Positions 55,932 to 64,000 of a DNA stretch of 64,000 nt are shown piece after piece. How positions within the stretch are numbered: position 1 is the stretch's first letter; the number at the start of each line of letters is the position of its first letter. This stretch comes from Paenibacillus sp. Soil750 (GTDB lineage Bacteria; Bacillota; Bacilli; Paenibacillales; NBRC-103111): the NCBI RefSeq assembly GCF_001428045.1, contig NZ_LMSD01000005.1:124001-188000 (forward strand), read 5' to 3'. A program made the position numbers and the translations under genes. A model generated the notes under the pieces. The model saw only the letters and a list, made by a program, of their open reading frames with translations. It was not told where the DNA came from and did not search any database.

Positions 55932-56102
55932 TTAGCCACCGTGTCCATGCCCTTCCGCAGCGTGCCCGCCGTGATGATTCTGGTTCTTCACTTTCTTAGA
56001 TCCAGACAACGGCTCCTGATTGCCACCCGCGTTGTTTCGGTTTTTTACATTGCCATTATTAACGAGATTGTCGCCTGCGGAATAGTTCTTAGGTTTAGAC
56101 AT
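55932..56102 (-). CDS. sspP: Small acid-soluble spore protein P-like (SspP)
   Basis: A 56-residue hydrophilic protein. The central EPLSGSKKVKNQNH is the signature I associate with SspP of Bacillus; the N-terminus is Asn/Gly rich and the C-terminus is His/Gly rich. Such minor SASPs are made late in the forespore and stored in the spore core. GAGGAG precedes the ATG closely. It lies with two further small hydrophilic genes, which may form a spore cluster. Confidence 0.8.
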   Translation of the reverse strand: MSKPKNYSAGDNLVNNGNVKNRNNAGGNQEPLSGSKKVKNQNHHGGHAAEGHGHGG

Positions 56103-56120
56103 AGCTCCTCATCCTCTCTT

Positions 56121-56276
56121 TTACGAGTTTGTTCCTTCATGATTTAGAGCATCCTGATGCCGATGGTCATTGACCTTCTGCTGGATCTGCTGCGCATTAT
56201 GGGCGTCCACTGGATTGGCATCCAAATCCTTGGCCACATTCTGCAAATTTTTATCCGGACTCTTTTGCTTCGTCAT
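56121..56276 (-). CDS. Small hydrophilic protein, possibly spore-associated
   Basis: A 51-residue Gln/Asn/Asp-rich protein, MTKQKSPDKNLQNVAKDLDA at the start and QQKVNDHRHQDALNHEGTNS at the end. It has no membrane segment or cysteine. A strong GGAGG lies 8 bases before the ATG, so it is probably expressed. Composition and place beside the sspP-type gene suggest a minor spore protein, but I recognise no family. Confidence 0.65.
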   Translation of the reverse strand: MTKQKSPDKNLQNVAKDLDANPVDAHNAQQIQQKVNDHRHQDALNHEGTNS

Positions 56277-56296
56277 CACGGTGTCCTCCTTCTTAC

Positions 56297-56644
56297 TTAA
56301 GCGTTGGTGACCTTCTGCAAGGCCTGTGCACATTCATGAATATGACGCACATAATCATCGATTAGCGACTGTACAACATCGCTGCGTTCGTCAATATGCG
56401 TCGTTCCTTGCTGCACATCGGTTAGTTCAACTTTCACTTCTCTGGCATCCATATACGTCACTTTAAAATCAAACGAATAGCCAGTATGCCCCGCCGTCAT
56501 AATGTGCACGCGGACGGCCTCCGCATCACCTTCATCTGCCCATACCCTCGTCTGATCGGCAGGCTGCAGAACAGTGGGCATGACGCGCATCCACTCTTTC
56601 ACGATTTCAGCTTGATCCACGCTAGGCTTATCTGATTTGCTCAT
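56297..56644 (-). CDS. Conserved-looking hypothetical protein
   Basis: A 115-residue soluble acidic protein. It has an N-terminal helix (QAEIVKEWMRVMPTVLQPAD), a middle beta region (VRVHIMTAGHTGYSFDFKVTY and following) and a C-terminal helix. I recognise no named family. Start 56644 is set by GGAGGTG 9 bases upstream; the longer frame overlaps the neighbouring terminator. It reads in the same direction as the small gene 20 bases downstream. Confidence 0.7.
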   Translation of the reverse strand: MSKSDKPSVDQAEIVKEWMRVMPTVLQPADQTRVWADEGDAEAVRVHIMTAGHTGYSFDFKVTYMDAREVKVELTDVQQGTTHIDERSDVVQSLIDDYVRHIHECAQALQKVTNA

Positions 56645-56698
56645 AGGTAACACCTCCACATGATTAAAATGCGGAAGCCGCCCGTGTTTTATCCATGT

Positions 56699-56751
56699 AA
56701 AAAAACACCTACTCCCCAGCACGAATCGAATCGTGTTAGAGAGTAAGTGCT
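56699..56751 (-). terminator. Terminator of the SLH surface-protein gene
   Basis: CACTTACTC and GAGTAGGTG pair at the base, enclosing an ACACGATTCGATTCGTG inner hairpin, followed by TTTTTTT on the minus strand just past the stop codon. Confidence 0.88.
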
Positions 56752-56764
56752 ATCCGCTTCCGGT

Positions 56765-59700
56765 TTATTTTACGATTTGCTGCAAAAGCATACCCAGCAT
56801 CTTCGCTGCTTCTTCACGCGAAGCAAAGTCCTTCGGCGCAAATGTATTTCCCGATTTCCCGGAAATGATGCCAGCCTGCTGCATCGCTCTCGCCGCGTCT
56901 ACGGCGAAGGCAGGAATCTCTGCACCATCTGCGAAAGGTTCAGCGCTCACCGCTTGCGGTAAGCTAAACTTCTGAAACGCAGCAAACCTCGCGATCATCG
57001 TGACCATTTGCTCACGCGAGATGTTGGCAGCCGGTGCGAATACACCCTCGCTTACACCGCTTGTAAGGCCGTTCTCAGCTGCCCATTGGACAGACTGGGC
57101 ATAATAGCTGTCTGCCTTCACATCGCGGAAACTAGACGATTTGTAGCCGCTAAGGTTCACGCCAGCCATGCGAGCCAACATCAAGGTGAAATCCGCACGA
57201 CTGATTTGGGCATTTGGGGAGAACTGGCCTTCTGCTGTTCCATTGATAATATTGCGAGCCGCTAAATATGTGATATAGCTCTTAGCAAAGCTTGTTGACG
57301 TATCACCGAACGCAACGGGTGAATAACCAACCGCATACTGCGAGAAGTGATTTACTTTGAAAACCAGCGTGCCTGTAACCGCGTCGTAGTAGCTATTCGA
57401 GACTTTGACGAGCTCACCGTTGTCAGTAATGTAAAAGGCTATAATGGCATTCGTATCTTCATTTGCCGTCGGTCTATACGGTACTTGAATCTCAACTGAA
57501 CCTCCGTTGAAGGTGGAAACCGTTTTGCCTCCTGCTGTGATGGTGAAATCGAAGACAGGGCGGTCACCAATAGCCGCTTTAACGGCGTCACTATCTTTTG
57601 CTGTCATATGTTGTGTGACGGCAGTTAGATCCGCTTTAGCGATGGACAGGGATACTTCACCCGTCGTCGCAGTAGAGGTGATGGCAGCCAGCACACTTTT
57701 ATCCAATGTGACCGAGCCAATACCTAAGTCTAGCTTAACTGCTGAAGTGGAGCTCTCGGCAACCTTAACGAGTGATTCCGCAGGCAATTTAATAATCGCT
57801 TCTTTCGAAGTAGCATCTACAGTTGCCTTAATTTCAAGAATTGATGATTTTCCTGCTGAGTCGGCCATCTGTTTTAACGCATCCGTTACTTGCGCAACCG
57901 TAAGATTAGCCGTTGAAGTGCCTTTGCTGTCTTTGACAGTTGGCGTTGTAATTGTAGTCATCTCTCCGCTAGTTGTTGGTTGACTAGGTTGTGTTCCCGC
58001 TACCGGTCCTGGACCAGAGGAGGACGATGTGCCACCAGAAGATACGGTTACTGATATTTCCGCTGTCGCATACCCATCAGGGCTTATAGCTGTAATTACC
58101 GCGGTACCCGTATCCAAGGCTGATACAAACCCTTCTGCACTCACCGTTGCAACCGCTGAATTTGAAGATTTCCAAGTTATTGTGCCTGAGCCAACAGATT
58201 CCCCTGCAGCCGTCGTCACCGTTGCTGTAAGCTTGCTTGCAGCGTCTCCCTTGGTAACAGAAAGTGTGGATCTATCCACGCTAATCCGTTGCACATTAAG
58301 CTGATATACGGCAACCGTTCCGCCCACCTCATTAGCAACGAGAAGCAGTGGATTCCCATTCGGGCTAATCGCGGCAGGTATGTAATCGATCCCCTCTGGC
58401 CCCGTATCTGTATTCAGATTGTCCTTCGGTGTAAACACACGTGAATTGGTATAGTTGACGAACTTGGCATTCGCTGGATCCGATACGTCATAGGTCATAA
58501 TACCTCCGACACGCTCAAGTCCCACAAAGGCAAGTGTTTTACTACCTACTTTCCCCACTTTAACATCTTCAGGCTCTGGCCCTTTCTTCGAACTGCGGTC
58601 GTCTAAAGCTGTTTTACTATTGCTCGTGTTGAAATTATTCGGCACACGCTGTGCTGTGACTTTCTCAAATTCATTCCCACTGTCATATACTTGCGTCATC
58701 GTGTTCGCCTGCCAGATCGAGAAGGAACGGCCACCATAGAGATAAATACTATCCGACCCCATATCACTAGCTACTTCTACACCGTCGTAAGTTATCTTGC
58801 CAGCCAAGAATTGAGCGGCAGGTGAATTAGGTGCTAAACTGCCTTTCATCGCACCAATCGTGCTTCCATTGCCCCTCACGCCCGGCCATTCGGTGACGTC
58901 TCCCTCATTAGCAGAGAATACATAAGGAATACCATTGATCGTTTGGCTTGCAATGCCATCTGGCATGTACATGCCATAGAACGGAACATTTTCAAACTTA
59001 ATGGCATTATCCTTCACTAAATCCAAAGCATTCCGTGCAAGGCTCAAATCCTTCAGACCTAGCCCTTTTATAGAGATGACAGCTTTCGTTGCTAAATCAA
59101 TTGTTCCAATTGCATTATTTTCTTGGAAGGATACATAGGCTTTGCTATTATCCTCAGAAAGCGCGATATATTCAGGTTCCAAATCAAAAATTGCGTCCTG
59201 CTTCGTACCTTCGCCTGTAATCTGACCCGTTACTGGTGTAGAAGCACCGCGGATATGAACCTTATTATCGATGACGGAAGGATCGGCAAATCTTAGTTGT
59301 GTCACACTATCCATCATCGTATCAACGATGGTTATACTTCCTTCAGGATCTGTACCAGCCGTGCGAGGCTCACCTTCATTCGCAGTCAAAATATATCTGC
59401 CATCTGTTGTAGATTTAATCATATCCGGTTGAACGCCGGCGTCGTACATTTTCACAACATTGCCGTCATAATCCAGGACGACGATTTTACCAGCCTTTTT
59501 AGAATCTAACTCTTGCACAGATACAGATACCTTTTTGGTAGTCGTATTCACATCCACACTTGTTAGGTCACCATATAGAAAGCCGTTATTTTCAACCAAA
59601 TCTTTAACTTTAATCGTTTTTTCTTTAACTAGGCCTTGCACAAGATCTAAACGAACGATATCTAGGCTAGGTGGATTTCCGGATCCATTAACCAGATAGA

Positions 59701-60937
59701 ACTTATTATTATCCTTGTTGTATTTAACAATCTCAGCGACACCGCCGTCTTTATTCGTAATTCCTACTTTAAAGTCTGTGAGCTTCGTGATGCTCAACAT
59801 ATCTTTGAATAGGTTAGAAGCGGGTTCAACCTTAATCGTCAAATTACGGCCATATTGCGTTAACAAACTATCCGTCACTTTGATGTATACATTAGATGTG
59901 ACTACTTCCGTCGGCTTACCGTACACTTCACCAGTAACTGTATTAATGGCTAATCCGGCAGGTAATCCTGTAGCTGTGAACGTAAATGGAGCTCTCCCTC
60001 CATACACATTCATGAATACTGAATAAGCTTCTTGCTCATAGGCTGTAGGAAAAGTTTCATTCGAGTAACCAAGAACAGTTACATTATTGTCCCATTGCCC
60101 GAATGACCCATATTTAGGTCCTTTAACTGCCAATTCCTGCGTAGTCGAATCCGCAATCCCGAACTGACCAAAATCCTGCTTGTTATTATCCGTATCTGTT
60201 AGTGCTTTGCGACGGACGGATATCTTTTTGGAAGTACCTTCTGAAGATCCTCTCGGATAATCAAGTTCAAAACCATCAATGTCCGTTTGAATATCTATAT
60301 TGTCTCCATCATTACTTCCTGAACCTATCATATCTACATAACCATTAGGCTTTGGTACATTGGTAAAAGGGTTTTTATTGGTGACATCCAACTTCGTTTG
60401 ATTACTCATTAAAACAACTTTCAACCCTTTATTATTGATAAAACGGGTACTCCATAATTGGTCATAGGTATTTGTAAGGTTGAGTTTAGGTGCGGTTGCC
60501 CCTGTCGCTTGCCCAAGGATAAGAAAGGAGGACTTGGCTTTAATCGTGCCAACAAGGTCTAATTTATCCCAATCGCCCGTTGGCCCTGTTTTGGCGGATG
60601 TTCCACGATCCGCATATTGCAATGACCAGCCCGCTAAGCTGATATCGCTGCTCGTTGGGTTATATAGCTCTATAAATCCATGGGTAGATGCTGTATTTCC
60701 TGTATCCGTTACCAAACCGCCGCCATAGACCTGATTGATGAATACATGCGGTACTGTCACATCGTAAGTGCCATTCGTCTGATACGGCGTTCCTGGTGTT
60801 ATCGCTACAGCGCTTGCTGGAATGGCTATTGCTAAAGAACTTATCGTGACTGCCACGGATAAAAGTACCGAGACTACCTTCGTTCCAACCTTCTTCACAG
60901 GATTTTCACTCTCCTCATATTGGGTGATCTCGTCCAT
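56765..60937 (-). CDS. Large SLH surface protein with lamin-tail and choice-of-anchor I modules
   Basis: A secreted 1390-residue protein. Order: signal peptide (about 1-45); lamin-tail-like domain (about 60-250; HGFIELYNPTSSDISLAGWS); putative-Ig segment (about 300-340; GLPAGLAINTVTGEVYGKP); a long beta-propeller-like choice-of-anchor I region (about 350-890; GPEPEDVKVGKVGSKTLAFV, TGPEGIDYIP); a Big_2 Ig-like domain (about 895-980; ITWKSSNSAVATVSAEGFVS); a Ser/Gly linker; and three C-terminal SLH domains. The middle region resembles phytase/alkaline-phosphatase-like proteins, but no catalytic residues can be assigned. Start 60937 gives a normal signal peptide, with GGAG 11 bases upstream. Confidence 0.88.
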   Translation of the reverse strand: MDEITQYEESENPVKKVGTKVVSVLLSVAVTISSLAIAIPASAVAITPGTPYQTNGTYDVTVPHVFINQVYGGGLVTDTGNTASTHGFIELYNPTSSDISLAGWSLQYADRGTSAKTGPTGDWDKLDLVGTIKAKSSFLILGQATGATAPKLNLTNTYDQLWSTRFINNKGLKVVLMSNQTKLDVTNKNPFTNVPKPNGYVDMIGSGSNDGDNIDIQTDIDGFELDYPRGSSEGTSKKISVRRKALTDTDNNKQDFGQFGIADSTTQELAVKGPKYGSFGQWDNNVTVLGYSNETFPTAYEQEAYSVFMNVYGGRAPFTFTATGLPAGLAINTVTGEVYGKPTEVVTSNVYIKVTDSLLTQYGRNLTIKVEPASNLFKDMLSITKLTDFKVGITNKDGGVAEIVKYNKDNNKFYLVNGSGNPPSLDIVRLDLVQGLVKEKTIKVKDLVENNGFLYGDLTSVDVNTTTKKVSVSVQELDSKKAGKIVVLDYDGNVVKMYDAGVQPDMIKSTTDGRYILTANEGEPRTAGTDPEGSITIVDTMMDSVTQLRFADPSVIDNKVHIRGASTPVTGQITGEGTKQDAIFDLEPEYIALSEDNSKAYVSFQENNAIGTIDLATKAVISIKGLGLKDLSLARNALDLVKDNAIKFENVPFYGMYMPDGIASQTINGIPYVFSANEGDVTEWPGVRGNGSTIGAMKGSLAPNSPAAQFLAGKITYDGVEVASDMGSDSIYLYGGRSFSIWQANTMTQVYDSGNEFEKVTAQRVPNNFNTSNSKTALDDRSSKKGPEPEDVKVGKVGSKTLAFVGLERVGGIMTYDVSDPANAKFVNYTNSRVFTPKDNLNTDTGPEGIDYIPAAISPNGNPLLLVANEVGGTVAVYQLNVQRISVDRSTLSVTKGDAASKLTATVTTAAGESVGSGTITWKSSNSAVATVSAEGFVSALDTGTAVITAISPDGYATAEISVTVSSGGTSSSSGPGPVAGTQPSQPTTSGEMTTITTPTVKDSKGTSTANLTVAQVTDALKQMADSAGKSSILEIKATVDATSKEAIIKLPAESLVKVAESSTSAVKLDLGIGSVTLDKSVLAAITSTATTGEVSLSIAKADLTAVTQHMTAKDSDAVKAAIGDRPVFDFTITAGGKTVSTFNGGSVEIQVPYRPTANEDTNAIIAFYITDNGELVKVSNSYYDAVTGTLVFKVNHFSQYAVGYSPVAFGDTSTSFAKSYITYLAARNIINGTAEGQFSPNAQISRADFTLMLARMAGVNLSGYKSSSFRDVKADSYYAQSVQWAAENGLTSGVSEGVFAPAANISREQMVTMIARFAAFQKFSLPQAVSAEPFADGAEIPAFAVDAARAMQQAGIISGKSGNTFAPKDFASREEAAKMLGMLLQQIVK

Positions 60938-61025
60938 TATAAGAAAAGCTCCAGCTACGAAATACCCACTTTTCGTTAAAATATGATGTAGATTTTGTAA
61001 AGCTCGCCCCTTGTATATGGAAAAC

Positions 61026-61064
61026 AAAAAAAGCCACACGATTTCAAGAATCGCATGACTTTTT
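61026..61064 (-). terminator. Terminator after tRNA-Ser
   Basis: AAGTCATGCGATT and AATCGTGTGGCTT form a 13-bp stem with several G-T pairs, followed by seven Ts on the minus strand. Confidence 0.88.
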
Positions 61065-61085
61065 GGTTGGGTATTACCTTGGCTA

Positions 61086-61172
61086 CGGAGAGGGTGGGAT
61101 TCGAACCCACGGAGACCTTGCGACCTCGGCGGTTTTCAAGACCGCTGCCTTAAACCACTCGACCACCTCTCC
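61086..61172 (-). tRNA. tRNA-Ser (anticodon UGA)
   Basis: An 87-base class II tRNA: acceptor GGAGAGG/CCTCTCC, anticodon arm GCGGTCTTGAAAACCGC with TGA anticodon, a long variable arm and GGTTCGAATCC T-arm. CCA is not encoded. A serine tRNA beside serS is also seen in B. subtilis. Confidence 0.96.
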
Positions 61173-61255
61173 ACGATAGGCATCTCCGATTAGGGAGACG
61201 ACCTTGTGCAGTGACAAAAAGCATTGTAGCACATAATCGTCACTCGATGCAAGTG

Positions 61256-62536
61256 CTATTTTTTCGTGATGACTTTTACGTTGTTCATGTAAGGAACAAG
61301 CACATCTGGAACGATGATCGAACCATCTGCTTGCTGGTAATTTTCAAGAATCGCAGCCACTGTTCGACCAAGCGCTAAGCCTGATCCATTCAGTGTATGC
61401 ACGAACTCGGGCTTCGCCTTCGCATCGCGGCGGAAGCGAATGTTCGCTCTGCGCGCTTGGAAGTCTTCGAAATTGGAGCAGCTGGAGATCTCGCGGTATG
61501 CGCCGCTGTTAGGCAGCCATACTTCCAGATCATAAGTTTTCGCGGATGTGAAACCAATATCGCCTGTGCAGAGTGACAGCACACGGTAAGGTAGCTTCAA
61601 TAGCTGTAGAACGCGCTCAGCATGCCCTGTAAGCTTCTCCAACTCCTCGTAGGAGTCTTCAGGCTTTACAAGCTTAACAAGCTCAATTTTGTTGAATTGG
61701 TGCTGTCTGATTAAGCCCCGTGTATCACGACCAGCGGATCCTGCTTCCGAACGGAAACAAGCACTGAACGCCACGAAGTTAACTGGCAGCTGTTCATTCG
61801 TTAGAATATCTTCGCGGTGGTAATTCGTAACGGGTACTTCCGCTGTTGGAATTAGGAAATATTCCGAATTCTCCAGCTTGAACACATCTTCCTCAAACTT
61901 CGGAAGCTGTCCTGTACCTGTCAGACTATCACGGTTGACGATATAGGGAGGCAGCATTTCTTCATAGCCATGCTCATCGCTGTGCAAGTCCATCATGAAG
62001 TTGATTAATGCGCGCTCTAGGCGAGCTCCTAAGCCCTTGTAGAACACGAAACGCGAACCTGTTACCTTCGCCGCTGCTTCGAAATCCAGAATGCCCAGAT
62101 CCTGCGCAACTTCCCAATGTGGCTTCACTTCGAAATCGAACGAAGGAATGTCGCCAATCCGGCGTACTTCTACATTCTCTTCTTCCGTACGGCCCACAGG
62201 AACGCTGGCATGCGGCATATTCGGAATGGAGAGTAGAACTTGTTGTAACGACTCGTCCAAGACACGGATCTCGTCATCAAGCTCTTTAATGCGGTCTCCG
62301 ACCACTTTCATTTCTTGAATCAGCTCATCCGCGTTTTCACCGGATCTCTTGCGTCCCGCTACCTCTTGGGAAACGGTATTACGACGGTTTTTCAGCTGTT
62401 CCGTTTCTTGCAGCAGCTCTCTGCGCTTCACATCTAATGCTGTGAAACCATTAAGCTCCTCGATCTGCTTGCCGCGGTTTTGCATGGCAGCTTGTACAGC
62501 TGCTAAATCACTTCGAAGTAACTTTACATCAAACAA
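61256..62536 (-). CDS. serS: Seryl-tRNA synthetase
   Basis: Class II synthetase charging tRNA-Ser, 426 residues. It has an N-terminal coiled-coil arm (about 25-105) and catalytic motifs: [25 protein letters not shown] (motif 2) and [19 protein letters not shown] (motif 3). The start is TTG 62536 ([11 protein letters not shown]), 7 bases after GGAGG; the longer frame has no site. No T-box is present in the 91-base gap after pdxT. Confidence 0.96.
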   Translation of the reverse strand: MFDVKLLRSDLAAVQAAMQNRGKQIEELNGFTALDVKRRELLQETEQLKNRRNTVSQEVAGRKRSGENADELIQEMKVVGDRIKELDDEIRVLDESLQQVLLSIPNMPHASVPVGRTEEENVEVRRIGDIPSFDFEVKPHWEVAQDLGILDFEAAAKVTGSRFVFYKGLGARLERALINFMMDLHSDEHGYEEMLPPYIVNRDSLTGTGQLPKFEEDVFKLENSEYFLIPTAEVPVTNYHREDILTNEQLPVNFVAFSACFRSEAGSAGRDTRGLIRQHQFNKIELVKLVKPEDSYEELEKLTGHAERVLQLLKLPYRVLSLCTGDIGFTSAKTYDLEVWLPNSGAYREISSCSNFEDFQARRANIRFRRDAKAKPEFVHTLNGSGLALGRTVAAILENYQQADGSIIVPDVLVPYMNNVKVITKK

Positions 62537-62577
62537 GGAGATTCCTCCGTTAGCGCAAAATGGTTTGTATATGGAAG

Positions 62578-62618
62578 CAAGCACCCATACCGGCAATCCG
62601 GTTAACTCGGGGTGCTTG
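62578..62618 (-). other. Two-level hairpin between pdxT and serS
   Basis: CAAGCACCC and GGGTGCTTG form a 9-bp outer stem enclosing ACCGG-ATTG-CCGGT. No T-tract follows, so it is not a canonical terminator. It may be a processing or mRNA-stability element in a pdxS-pdxT-serS transcript. Confidence 0.45.
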
Positions 62619-62627
62619 AACCATTGG

Positions 62628-63206
62628 TTATGCTTGGCTTTGCTTTACCATGTCTAAGAAATAACTGTGCAGACGGAAATCATCCGTCAGCTCCGGATGA
62701 AAGGACGCCGCAAGGAGATGTCCTTGCCGCGCAGCTACGATCTGGCCGTCATACGTGGCCAGTACATCCACATCCGGTCCCACTTTCTCAATGAGTGGAG
62801 CTCGAATGAACACCGCGCGAACGCTCTCGTCAATGCCTTTGATCGGCAAGTCCGTCTCAAAGCTTTCGCGTTGACGACCGAACGCGTTGCGAGCCACCGT
62901 AATATCCATCAGCTCGAGATGAGCTTCCGGTTGTCCGGTGATCTCTTTCGCGATGACAATCAACCCCGCGCAGGTGCCGAACACCGGCTTGCCTGCCGCG
63001 GAGAACTCACGCAACGCATCGATGAAGCCATACGTGCGCATAAGCTTACCAATCGTCGTGCTCTCTCCGCCAGGGAGAATAATGCCATCTAGCTCAGCGA
63101 GTTGCTCGGTGCGTTTAACAACGACACCTTCGGCTCCCGCCTTTTCAATACCACGTATATGCTCTGCTACCGCGCCTTGCAGTGCGAGAACCCCAATCTT
63201 CGTCAT
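62628..63206 (-). CDS. pdxT: Pyridoxal 5'-phosphate synthase glutaminase subunit PdxT
   Basis: Releases ammonia from glutamine and passes it to PdxS for PLP synthesis. The 192 residues show [13 protein letters not shown], the nucleophilic cysteine in [14 protein letters not shown] and the His-Glu pair in SFHPELTDD. Its ATG overlaps the pdxS stop (TAATG). Confidence 0.97.
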   Translation of the reverse strand: MTKIGVLALQGAVAEHIRGIEKAGAEGVVVKRTEQLAELDGIILPGGESTTIGKLMRTYGFIDALREFSAAGKPVFGTCAGLIVIAKEITGQPEAHLELMDITVARNAFGRQRESFETDLPIKGIDESVRAVFIRAPLIEKVGPDVDVLATYDGQIVAARQGHLLAASFHPELTDDFRLHSYFLDMVKQSQA

Positions 63207-64000
63207 TACCAGCCGCGCTCCTGCATGCGCTCGGAAGCTTGAAGCTTGGAAATTTCGATTCCCTTCATAGGGGCACCTAGGTTTTTGGAAATTTCAGCAA
63301 TCAATTTGAAGTCTGTGTAATGCGTTACAGCTTCAACGATCGCTTTCGCGAACTTCTCTGGGTTATCGGATTTGAAAATACCGGATCCAACGAATACTCC
63401 ATCAGAACCAAGGTGCATCATAAGCGCTGCATCAGCAGGTGTGGATACACCGCCAGCTGCGAAGTTAACGACAGGTAATTTACCTGTTTGGTGAACTTGC
63501 AGAAGCAACTCGTAAGGCGCGCCAAGAGTTTTCGCTTCGAACATCAACTCATCCAAAGACATGCTTTGAACTTTACGAATTTGACCTTGAATCGTACGCA
63601 TGTGACGAACAGCTTCTACGATGTTACCAGTTCCTGGCTCACCCTTCGTACGAAGCATGGATGCACCTTCACCGATACGACGCAAAGCTTCGCCAAGATC
63701 ACGGCAGCCACATACGAAAGGCACTGTGAAATCACGCTTGTTAATATGGAACACTTCATCTGCAGGAGTAAGTACTTCACTCTCATCGATATAGTCAACG
63801 CCTAGGGATTCAAGAATTTTCGCTTCAACGAAGTGACCAATTCTTGCTTTCGCCATGACTGGAATGGATACAACTTTCATAACATCTTCAACAATTGTTG
63901 GATCTGCCATGCGGGATACGCCACCTGCTGCACGAATATCAGCGGGTACGCGCTCAAGCGCCATAACAGCGGACGCGCCAGCTGCTTCTGCGATTTTAGC
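63206..64000 (-). CDS. pdxS: Pyridoxal 5'-phosphate synthase lyase subunit PdxS (N-terminus cut by window edge)
   Basis: Synthase subunit that builds PLP from ribose 5-phosphate, glyceraldehyde 3-phosphate and ammonia. The frame is open to base 64000 and covers about 264 residues; roughly the first 30 lie outside. [51 protein letters not shown] and [15 protein letters not shown] are family landmarks. The internal ATG at 63964 is not the start, because homology continues upstream ([12 protein letters not shown]). Confidence 0.97.
   Translation of the reverse strand, partial: AKIAEAAGASAVMALERVPADIRAAGGVSRMADPTIVEDVMKVVSIPVMAKARIGHFVEAKILESLGVDYIDESEVLTPADEVFHINKRDFTVPFVCGCRDLGEALRRIGEGASMLRTKGEPGTGNIVEAVRHMRTIQGQIRKVQSMSLDELMFEAKTLGAPYELLLQVHQTGKLPVVNFAAGGVSTPADAALMMHLGSDGVFVGSGIFKSDNPEKFAKAIVEAVTHYTDFKLIAEISKNLGAPMKGIEISKLQASERMQERGW

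Noticed and set aside
62537..62627. T-box riboswitch upstream of serS
   Set aside because: The gap is only 91 bases, there is no TGGNACCGCG-type T-box sequence and no terminator/antiterminator pair.

Overview
The window reads as chromosome of a Paenibacillus-like endospore-forming Firmicute. The evidence is the sporulation genes (spoIIID, spoIIQ, spoIID, spoIIR, an sspP-type SASP), an F1Fo ATPase operon, YesM/YesN-type two-component proteins with a Lpl-type sugar transporter, two large SLH-domain surface proteins, and a gene order that follows Bacillus subtilis (spoIIID-spoIIQ-spoIID-murA-ywzB; atpCDGAHFEBI-mnaA-upp; glyA-ywlG-rpiB-ywlE-ywlD-ywlC-spoIIR-prmC-prfA; tadA; serS-pdxT-pdxS). Nearly everything up to 49.3 kb is on the minus strand. 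I see no insertion sequence, phage, CRISPR array or rRNA.

Layout. 0-4.3 kb: sporulation genes, murA and a DUF1146 gene. 4.4-6.9 kb: secreted SLH-anchored subtilase behind a long structured leader. 7.3-17.7 kb: complete 11-gene respiratory complex I operon nuoABCDHIJKLMN, without nuoEFG. 17.9-18.1 kb: a 54-residue orphan gene. 18.2-25.4 kb: ATP synthase operon. 25.6-27.5 kb: mnaA and upp. 27.7-39.0 kb: a carbohydrate island (GH106-like glycosidase, YesN, YesM, solute-binding lipoprotein, two permeases, GH43-like beta-propeller enzyme) sitting between upp and glyA, which are neighbours in B. subtilis. 39.5-42.1 kb: rpiB-ywlG-glyA behind an apparent ZTP riboswitch. 42.2-48.5 kb: ywlE, mntP, ywlC, spoIIR, prmC, prfA, ychF. 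48.6-49.5 kb: PilZ-domain gene behind an apparent class I c-di-GMP riboswitch. 49.5-49.8 kb: regulatory gap with a DnaA-box cluster. 49.8-56.6 kb: tadA, small conserved genes, tRNA-Arg, an MFS transporter, an ECF sigma/anti-sigma/membrane operon whose sigma gene seems to start at ATT, and small spore-type genes. 56.7-60.9 kb: a 1390-residue SLH surface protein. 61.0-64.0 kb: tRNA-Ser, serS, pdxT and partial pdxS.

How it works together. Complex I and the ATP synthase form a bioenergetic block. The carbohydrate island has its own sensing (YesMN), uptake (SBP plus two permeases; the ATPase must come from elsewhere, as for MsmX-served systems) and processing enzymes. RNA-level control is prominent: the ZTP switch senses one-carbon shortage ahead of glyA, and the c-di-GMP switch controls a gene whose product itself carries c-di-GMP-binding PilZ motifs. 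The most rewarding stretch for follow-up is 49.34-49.82 kb, where terminator, riboswitch, spaced direct repeats and a cluster of near-perfect DnaA boxes lie within 480 bp. All functional names come from sequence motifs and synteny read by eye; no database search was run.
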